A stretch of 64,000 nt of DNA from Ashinkailepas kermadecensis (taxonomy: Eukaryota > Arthropoda > Thecostraca > Neolepadidae), in contig JAOTOM010004677.1 in NCBI GenBank assembly GCA_034440615.1, forward strand, positions 332,485-396,484. The letters are read 5' to 3'. The notes under the pieces are model-generated. The model was not told the DNA's origin. It searched no databases and saw only the letters and a program-made list of their open reading frames with translations. Made by a program: the position numbers and the translations under genes. Positions within the stretch are counted from its first letter, which is position 1. Each line of letters begins with the position of its first letter. Below, in pieces: positions 57,601-64,000 of the stretch.

Positions 57601-60600
57601 CGAGAAACGATCAGATGTGCTTATGTGACCCGCACGGATGAGGTCTAGCCAGGCACGGAAGGGGTCGGATCAGATCGTTGCACGGCACGATAAAGGTCCT
57701 TTAGTGATATTTAGCCGACTATACTTGGACAGAATTATCCGTAGTTTTGACAATTTGGGTGGCGGCGTCCGGGTCCATGCAACAAACCATACTTAGCATG
57801 GACTCTGATCCTAACGTCACGCCATCAAACCACGCTGGGAAAACCTTCTTGCTTTAATTTAAAAAAGCTCTGTAGGGTGACTCATACATTGAAATGCTTC
57901 ACTTCCAGCATGGTCCGATCACGATAACCCTAATGTTGTGCCGAAGCAGACGCATGATTCCATGGAAACCGATCGGTGCATTCTAATTGACAGACTTGCC
58001 GATATCAAATATTCATGGAAGATGGTTGGAATATGTCACTCCGGTAGCAGGTGTCAGTTTGATGGAGGGTGCCGCGTTGAACATTTACGTGCGACATAAA
58101 GTGAGTGGGAATGCTGCGAGACATACAGCAACAGGAAATACCGTGACGCCTGTTGGCGTCATGATGTGCCGGATTGTCGAAGTAGCGTGGATGCACCTTG
58201 GACAAATCGGCATAGCTCATTTAAATTTGAATTGCATGCCCAAATTCGGCAGATGAGCCGGACTTCGGCAAGCTTGCGGCAAATTTCGGCTAAAGCGGAT
58301 TGTTCATTTCAATGCACATTGTGTCGGGCTGACGGCGCCGTTTCCGCAGGCGGGCTCCGCCGCCAAATGTCGAGCACGCAACGAAATTTGAATGCGCTAC
58401 ACTGAAAACGTCGAAATAGGTCATTATCTTCTTCAATGCGTTTTATGTGTTTCAGTGCGGCTGCAAGGAGAATGATGATATACCACAGCTAGATTTCATA
58501 TGACCTTGAAATTGCCAAAAAAATCCTCAAAATAACATATTTTGAAAGATTTGGCTGTCGAGCACGGCACTTCATCAGAATCTGATGAAGTGCCGTATAC
58601 GACAGCTAAATCTTTCCAAAATATAGCATTTGAAAGAAAAACTACAAGTTCAAGAAAGTCATGTTAAATATAACAATGTCGAAATAGGCTTGCTTTATTT
58701 CTGATATTCCTGGTCTTACGCAAAAATTGAATGCTATAAGGTGCATGTATATACGGGCTTCCAAGAGAGCGTAGTTGCGGTCGGCCAACAAGTCCCTTGT
58801 CGCGGTGTGTTGCCCGGTCTCTTACCTGCAGCAGGGGAGCTTCTTAGCCGATTTCCTGCTCTCGCTCACCCGGGGTTTCTAATGTGCGCCTTGAACTGTC
58901 AATCTCTCTTGCTAATAATGATTGCATGTGCCGTTCTGCCCTCTGTTCCCAAAATGCAGTTTGTGAAGGGACGGTCGTTTGTGCAGGCTTGGGTGATATG
59001 ACGTTTGAGGTCCATTTCGTGTGTCAGACATACTAAAAAAAGGTGGCGTACTTGAGTTGCAGTTTTTGTCAACTTTACCTTAGCAATGTTTAGCAATGTT
59101 CATCTAAACACTTTACCTTAGTTCTGCAATAAATCCAGCATACCGGATGTAAAAGCTGCATTATCCGTGTAGTATGCCACCTTAATGTATCCCTCTTCGT
59201 GATCCATGACCTATTTCCAATGCACTTTGTACCATGTACTTCCCGTGTATGATGTACTCGCATGCATTGTATGTTCACTTTCCCGGCAACTGTTTCCTAC
59301 GCAAAAAAAACTCTTTATAAGGAAACGAATCCTTCGGAAGAGGCCGGAACCCGCAATCATTGTCTAGATATAAGTATTCGAGAGCATTGCTGAGCGTCTA
59401 CTCGGCCGCCTCATGGCATTGACTGGGGTCGGCATGACGTGACGATTGGTGTGGCTGTCACTGGCTGACCAATGACCGCGACGGAGAGACCAGCACCGTC
59501 CTCACCTGGGTGACAGTAATTCGTGGTGCACAACAGCGCACCATCGCTGCATATGCACTGGTTACATCCAACGGTCGTTGTCTGCCCTTCGGTGCACGTG
59601 GCTGCGGACAAAAACGTCGATAGCGCGTGAGGCTGTTCTTGCTGAGAACGCTTCCAAAACAGCAGACACCATATGGGATGTGAGCAGGTGGTAGACACAA
59701 GTTATGCAATCACTGTAGCAAGTTAAAGAACCTCTGTCAATGAAATGAACACGAAGAAGCAGGTTTCCATGCCGTAGTAGGGACATCGCTTCGCCTCATT
59801 TGCATGTGACGAGGTGATTGAGCACTGGAACACATCCCCGTATTGTTCACGTATGTGGATGACGCCCGTTTGCATAAATAAACATAGGCTATTTTTCATT
59901 CATGGGTGGGGAATGCAACAGGGCTGGTGTGGCCTATGTCACATCTGCACCTGTTGCTGAAATTAATAGGGGCCTATGAACATTGGCTGGTCAAGAATGG
60001 TAAACAAAATGCAACATTGCACACCAACTTTATCTGCAATCCTCGGCCCAAAAATACGCGCAGGAATGATGTTGCATAGGCGTATCTGAGCGAACAGCAG
60101 CTCGTGCAGGTGATGCTATGGGCATATAAATATGCAAACCAAGTCATGAATGATTGAGTAAGAAATTCAGTCGGTTTGTGGTTCGAATCTCAACTACTGT
60201 GGGACAACCATCATTATTATGATCTATTTTTTTCGGAGCCACTGCGCCTCTTCCCTCTGGCGTATGTACTGAAGTCCTGAAGGACATGTCCTTCCTCGAT
60301 TGGAAGCCACTCCGGTGTAGCATTTCCGTGAAGTAGCCAGTCCGCTGGTCAATACACGCCGACTAGCACTACGGGCTCGACATCTTCGAGTCGTTTACCC
60401 TTCTACTTGTGACACTATATTACCTCTCCCATTCGCACAAAATGGAGCATGCAAACCACACCATACGGCTATGTGTTCCTCTACCTTCATTTATGCTAAA
60501 AGCAACCTAACATGCAGCATGTATTATACCTATTGGCTATATATATATATATAAATATATGCATATATACACATACATATACGTATACGTATACCTTCAC

Positions 60601-61106
60601 TTCACTTGAAAAGCCCATCATCTCGCACGGAAAAAATGTGTCATCCTGGCCAAGAAATGCCATTGGACTTGTCCAAGTGCATTGTGCACCAACCACTTCA
60701 TCTACGCCACCACACTGCTCAACGCAAAGCTACATCGTCACATTCTGACTGGCCGGCGGACACCATCAAATGCAAGGATTCTCAACCTAAAGCAGACTCC
60801 CCAGGCAAGATAAAGCTTCATGAATGGGAGCTATATGGGATGAGAAGACGGGATACAGTACAGTGCATGCTGCATGCCAGTCCCTGTGGATCGCCCATGG
60901 CACACGGGGACGCATGCTTCATCAGCGGACCGACGACGACGCGGACAATTCTGTCTCAACCGTCGAGTCAGCAGTCGGAGCCGGAGAGCCAGCCGCACGC
61001 GGCCGGTTCGACTCACCCGGACAGGCCTGTTCGGTGCACACGGGACGGCCGTGTTCACAGCTGCAGGTGTTGCACTCCACCTGCCAGGTGGCGCCCTCGA
61101 CGCAGT
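54373..61106 (-). CDS. Pacifastin-WAP protease-inhibitor gene, 5' incomplete
   Basis: Four minus-strand exons are predicted: 61106-61017, 59601-59506, 56766-56671 and 54674-54373. The first three each encode one pacifastin module with the pattern C-x(9)-C-N-x-C-x-C-...-C-T-x(3)-C. The last encodes a WAP-like module and a complete WAP (four-disulphide core) module, then a stop. Every internal exon starts after a pyrimidine-rich ...CAG and ends G|GTGAG, and all introns are phase 1, so modules can be added without breaking the frame. Pacifastin modules inhibit serine proteases in arthropod haemolymph; WAP modules are found in crustins and in protease inhibitors. The product should therefore be a secreted multi-domain inhibitor or defence protein. 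The signal-peptide exon was not found upstream. The combination of these two inhibitor families in one protein is an inference from exon order, phase and splice signals. Two adjacent genes are the main alternative. Confidence 0.7.
55884..56037 (+). mobile_element. tRNA-derived SINE with 17-bp target duplication
   Basis: CAATGGTGCCTGGAGAG is repeated at 55867-55883 and 56038-56054, exactly flanking a 154-bp insert. The insert begins with a tRNA-like head (55884-55955): the A-box-like TGGTCTAAGGG, a T arm GTGGG-TTCGAGT-CTCAC and the B-box-like GGTTCGAGTCTC, with a partly paired acceptor stem. It ends in TGTCGTAAAACCAATAAC. The anticodon stem is imperfect, so it is not a working tRNA gene. RNA polymerase III transcription and LINE-driven insertion are the expected biology of SINEs. 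Confidence 0.85.
56671..56766 (-). CDS. Pacifastin exon 3 (duplicated)
   Basis: 96 bp. The acceptor is GGTTTTGTCCGCAG and the donor is CACAG|GTGAGG. The module is CIEGQTTTVGCNQCTC, then IAGAQTCTQNDC. It differs from exon 2 mainly in the second half, where the inhibitor loop lies. Confidence 0.82.
58545..58630. repeat. Short palindrome in an intron
   Basis: GGCACTTCATCAGA and TCTGATGAAGTGCC meet almost back to back. The flanks GATTTGGCTGTCG and CGACAGCTAAATC extend the arms to about 40 bp. Confidence 0.85.
59506..59601 (-). CDS. Pacifastin exon 2 (duplicated)
   Basis: 96 bp. The acceptor is TTTTTGTCCGCAG and the donor is CCCAG|GTGAGG. The module is CTEGQTTTVGCNQCIC, then SDGALLCTTNYC. It is nearly identical to the exon at 56671-56766, and both belong to a duplicated exon-intron block. 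Confidence 0.82.
60537..60600. repeat. TA/TACG microsatellite
   Basis: TATATATA followed by CATACATATACGTATACGTA-like alternation, in an intron of the inhibitor gene. Confidence 0.9.
61017..61106 (-). CDS. Pacifastin exon 1 (of those found)
   Basis: 90 bp. The acceptor is CCCCGTCCACAG with a strong pyrimidine tract; the donor is CCGG|GTGAGT. The module reads CVEGATWQVECNTCSC, then EHGRPVCTEQAC, with six Cys in the pacifastin spacing. The residues between C5-T and C6 (E-Q-A), where the reactive bond of known pacifastins lies, are not the usual Arg/Lys/Leu, so target protease specificity is unclear. An alternative acceptor at 61173 (GTCTCCAG, with CTAAC upstream) is also phase 1 and would add 22 codons. 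Confidence 0.8.
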
Positions 61107-61345
61107 CTGTGGACGGGGCGCGGGCGGGCGGTGAGTTGGCAGCGCGCTCTGGTGCGGCAGCGTCTGCGTCAGCTGGAGACGCAGCGCCACCAGCATCGCA
61201 ACAGGTTAGCGGACAGCTCCAGCTAACAAGGTCAGCTTTGTGGCATTGCACAGGCGGGGACGACTTCGAAGCGATTCTGACAGAACTGCACATCCTGCAC
61301 CATCTGCCCAATGGTGCTGTTGCGGCATGTGGCCGATTAAGATCG

Positions 61346-61660
61346 CAGTGGCGGATCCAGGAACTTTTATGGAAGGGCACATTTCCTCGGAGGGACGTAT
61401 CCGGCGGAAAAATTCGTTGAGCGGGATGGAGGTGTTGTACTCGAGCATACTGTAAGAGTGCTTACTTCTCTCAAAAGGACTGTTCTTCCTTTGAAATGAC
61501 GTCTTTGACCAGAAACTCAATCGAGCGAGGGTGGTGGGGGTGCACTCCAACCTTCCTCAGTGGTCGCTTTTTCCAGTCAGAGGGGCGTAACCTTTCCATA
61601 GGAGTGGATGGCGCACATGCACTGCCCCCACCCCCCAGTGCACCCTCTGTATCCGCCCCT
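61346..61660. mobile_element. MITE with GGCGGATCCAG-type ends, copy 2
   Basis: Ends CAGTGGCGGATCCAGGAAC (left) and CTGTATCCGCCCCT (right) are inverted repeats related to those at 37405-37698. It has no coding capacity and lies just upstream of the first recognised pacifastin exon. Confidence 0.6.
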
Positions 61661-62639
61661 ACACGATGATAGGACAATTTGCAGTGGCTTGATAAGTCCT
61701 TACCGCCCGAACTGTTGCGGTTCGCCAAGTCATATTATAAAATAAAATGCTAAAACTAATGATAGTAATGCGTGCCATCCAACAATACAATCGAATAATT
61801 ACCGTTACATCACTTTGGAGGCACCAAATCAGTTCGAGAATATAAATCGTAAGCTCATCATTTCGGGATTGGTAGCTGCCCATTGCATAGGCCATCTGAT
61901 TAATGTCCATGTAGTTTGGTTGGCCTTCGTTTATGTTTGTCTGAAGTTTAATGATTCCATTTGAAGCACAACCTACGAGATGAGCTTCCGTTTGATGTTC
62001 GACATATTTTAAGTATACAAAAATCAATGATATTTGCTGGTTCGCGATTGATGTCTCCATTAACATTGCGATGTTTAACGTATTATAATACACCTGATCA
62101 GGATAGCTTTATCAATCTGCGGAGCCGGGTGGTGATAGGATTTTCTATAGGACCTCGATATCACCTGCGATAGGACAGTGCCCTGCACTAGGGCCTTCAA
62201 TAGGGCTGTATGTCTTGTACTAGGAGTTTCAACAGGTCTGCGCACATTGGCGCTCGTGTTGCACGCTCGTGTTGCACGCTTGGTCACTGATTGCCGGGAG
62301 TCACGACACTGCTTGGGATCAGCACTGATGCACCTCTTCACGCCTGGCCGGTGGACATGCGATGAAATAAGATACGCCGCATAGGGGGTCCAATGGACTA
62401 AAACTCAAAAGCTTAAAATATCACAATAGGATGGACATTATGCACCCCGGTTTCAAAATTTAGTCTACACTATTTATACATATACCCTCTAAAATCTTAG
62501 GAGATACGGAGAGATGCAACGTTAATAGATAGCCCTGATTTTTCTCCTCACAAATCCCTGTATGTTTATGGAATGCGACCTACAAGATGACAGGTGCCAC
62601 TATAAACAGACAGACATTTTATTAGAACCTTCCACAACA
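61661..62639. other. Unassigned; should contain upstream exon or promoter
   Basis: No signal-peptide exon for the inhibitor gene could be recognised here. TGCACGCTCGTGT is tandemly repeated at about 62251-62280. Confidence 0.35.
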
Positions 62640-64000
62640 CATTCGTGGCTATTACGATTCCTCGTCTTGTAGATAAAACGATAAGAGTAGGATAAAATTT
62701 TGTTAAAACACTGCGATGACAACCATTCCAAATTCACATTCTCACCAGTCTCACATAACACCAGGCAATAACTAACTCATGCCAAACATATCCATCAAGA
62801 TGGCCTGATATGCCGTTTCAGCGCCGCACCAAACCGTGACACTGGCAGTTCTCTCAGGTCCTGAGGTAATACGTTATAAAGAGCAGCTGCTCTCACTTGG
62901 AACCGCCTTTTTCCCATTTCCGTTCTAGATCTGGGCAGGTAGAGATCGCTAGCATGTCTAGATACTGACTGCCTCTGGCTGACCTGGCCTACAGTATGAA
63001 AGGTCAGAGCGAGCTGTTCCGGCTCTCCAAAGCGACGAAGCTTGTGCAGGACAGTTAGACAGTGATAGTTAGCCAACTCACTCGCTGTCAGCCACCCCAG
63101 TCTCACCAACAGGTCTGAAACGTGGTCAAATTTCCTGCGTCCGAAGATTACTTTAGCCGCAAAATTTAGAATTTTTTGGATTCGGGAAATATTTTGGAGA
63201 GTACCGCTGCCATATATGGAAATACAGTAGCGAACCTGGGAAATCACCAGGGCAGTGACCAGCGTTGTAATGACGCCCGTCTGGAGGTTGTGCTTCAGAT
63301 GTGATAGACCACATATAATTCCAAAACAGCGCCTAGTGATGAGGGAGACATGAGAGTTCCAGGAGAGGTTGCAATCGAACATGAGACCAAGATTCTTTGC
63401 TTCTGAGCACGTATGGAGGATTTGATCGCGGAAGTTCACTGTGATGTCCGAAATGTTGCGTAAATTTTGCTGGCTGCCCAACAGAAGTAGCTGGGTTTTA
63501 TCAGCATTCACTTTCAACCCATTCGCGCAAAACTAGATGTCGAGAGAGGCTAAGACGTGTTCGAGATGTGATTTCAGAGATGAAATCTCGGATTTTTTGC
63601 CGCTAACTAAAAATTTGGGTGTCATCAGCGTACTGCACAACCACAGCATCCTCAACGAAGAGGCTGAGGTCGTTGGCAAAGAGGCTGTAAAGGAGAGGGC
63701 CGAGACAAGAGCCTTGACAAATTCCTATGTTGTTTTGGAGCATAGAAGATGTTTTGGTAGTGCCTAATCTGCCTGTGATTCTTACGCTTGGGTATGATCC
63801 TTTAGATAAGCCGAAAACCAAGAAGTGTCGATACCATGAGCGCCCAATTTTGAGAGTAATTTGGCATGGTCTATCATAACGAAACACTTACTCAAATCGA
63901 GCAGGCATAGGGAGAGATATATCCCCACGGTCATTGGCGGATAGGATGTGGTCAGTTATGGTTATCAGCGCGGTTTCAGTGGAGTGGCGGGGACGGAAAC
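62640..64000 (-). mobile_element. CR1/Jockey-like LINE RT, cut by window edge
   Basis: Minus strand. Near 63990-63890 the frame reads an RT motif around LCLLDLSKCFVMIDHAKLLS. Next, 63887-63603 gives GICQGSCLGPLLYSLFANDL and the catalytic VVQYADDTQIFS. Then 63517-62795 gives VNADKTQLLLLGSQQNL, GLMFDCNLSWNSHVSLITRR and the terminal FQVRAAALYNVLPQDLREL...LKRHIRPS. A frame change lies near 63560. It could continue beyond the window. Confidence 0.85.

Larger units (their letters stand above)
54940..57610. repeat. Intragenic tandem duplication, copy 1
   Basis: It contains pacifastin exon 3 and flanking intron, and is collinear with 58360-60290. Landmarks: GGCTTCCAAGAGAGCGTAGT at 55079 (58758 in copy 2), ACTCGCATGCATTGTAT at 56405 (59256), the exon, and GGCTGGTGTGGCCTATGTCA-like sequence near 57190 (59920). 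This copy has about 840 bp of extra sequence between 55380 and 56350, including a SINE. Confidence 0.85.
58360..60290. repeat. Intragenic tandem duplication, copy 2
   Basis: It contains pacifastin exon 2 and is collinear with 54940-57610, in the same orientation. Coding parts are better conserved than the intron, which fits selection on the exon after duplication. Confidence 0.85.

Noticed and set aside
58560..58610. Hammerhead ribozyme around CTGATGA
   Set aside because: No GAAA element follows in a suitable position; the motif is part of a simple palindrome.
61107..61172. Longer version of the first pacifastin exon using the acceptor at 61173
   Set aside because: Also phase 1, but the downstream acceptor has a better pyrimidine tract and matches the position used in the two sister exons; kept only as an alternative.

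Overview
The window looks like repeat-rich nuclear DNA of an arthropod, probably a crustacean. The evidence is eukaryotic throughout: intron-bearing genes, several classes of non-LTR retrotransposon, a Penelope-like element, a hAT DNA transposon, MITEs and a tRNA-derived SINE. The host proteins are secreted types common in arthropods: a CUB-trypsin, a PAN/C-type lectin, and pacifastin and WAP protease-inhibitor modules. The species cannot be named from sequence alone.

Layout. 1-2036 is a 635-bp tandem satellite that flips orientation near 960. 2.5-3.5 kb is a CR1-like LINE 3' end. 3.5-6.1 kb holds two copies of a degenerate G-rich repeat around an unassigned stretch. 6.1-20.2 kb is almost solid LINE: an RNase H-type family on both strands, one copy split by a TTAA-flanked element (11300-12158) and by two tandem arrays (12489-13240), then a CR1-like copy. 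21234-22642 is the first host gene, a single-exon CUB-trypsin with a TATA box. 23.5-32.3 kb is a large inverted duplication. Its arms (23998-26498 and 29730-32318) each carry a PAN + C-type-lectin gene, intact on the right and dead on the left. The spacer is a LINE, and a 680-bp palindrome sits only in the right arm. 32.4-42.3 kb is a nested stack: a hAT transposon inside a CR1-like LINE inside a Penelope-like element, with (TA)n tracts at both outer edges. 42.7-50.1 kb is LINE debris, a pair of direct repeats and a 35-bp minisatellite of exactly 23 units. 50.1-52.0 kb is GC-rich and unassigned. 52012-54349 is a 25-bp minisatellite. 54373-61106 (minus strand) is the most interesting host locus: three small pacifastin exons and a terminal exon with a WAP-like and a complete WAP module, all joined in phase 1. 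Two of the pacifastin exons come from a tandem intragenic duplication. The window ends in another LINE (62.6-64 kb).

The host genes share a theme of extracellular proteolysis and recognition: a secreted trypsin, secreted inhibitors and a secreted lectin, as in digestive or haemolymph immune functions. Nothing in the sequence shows that they act together. Exon predictions rest on splice-site motifs and domain patterns read by eye, and all homology statements between segments are by-eye comparisons inside this window.
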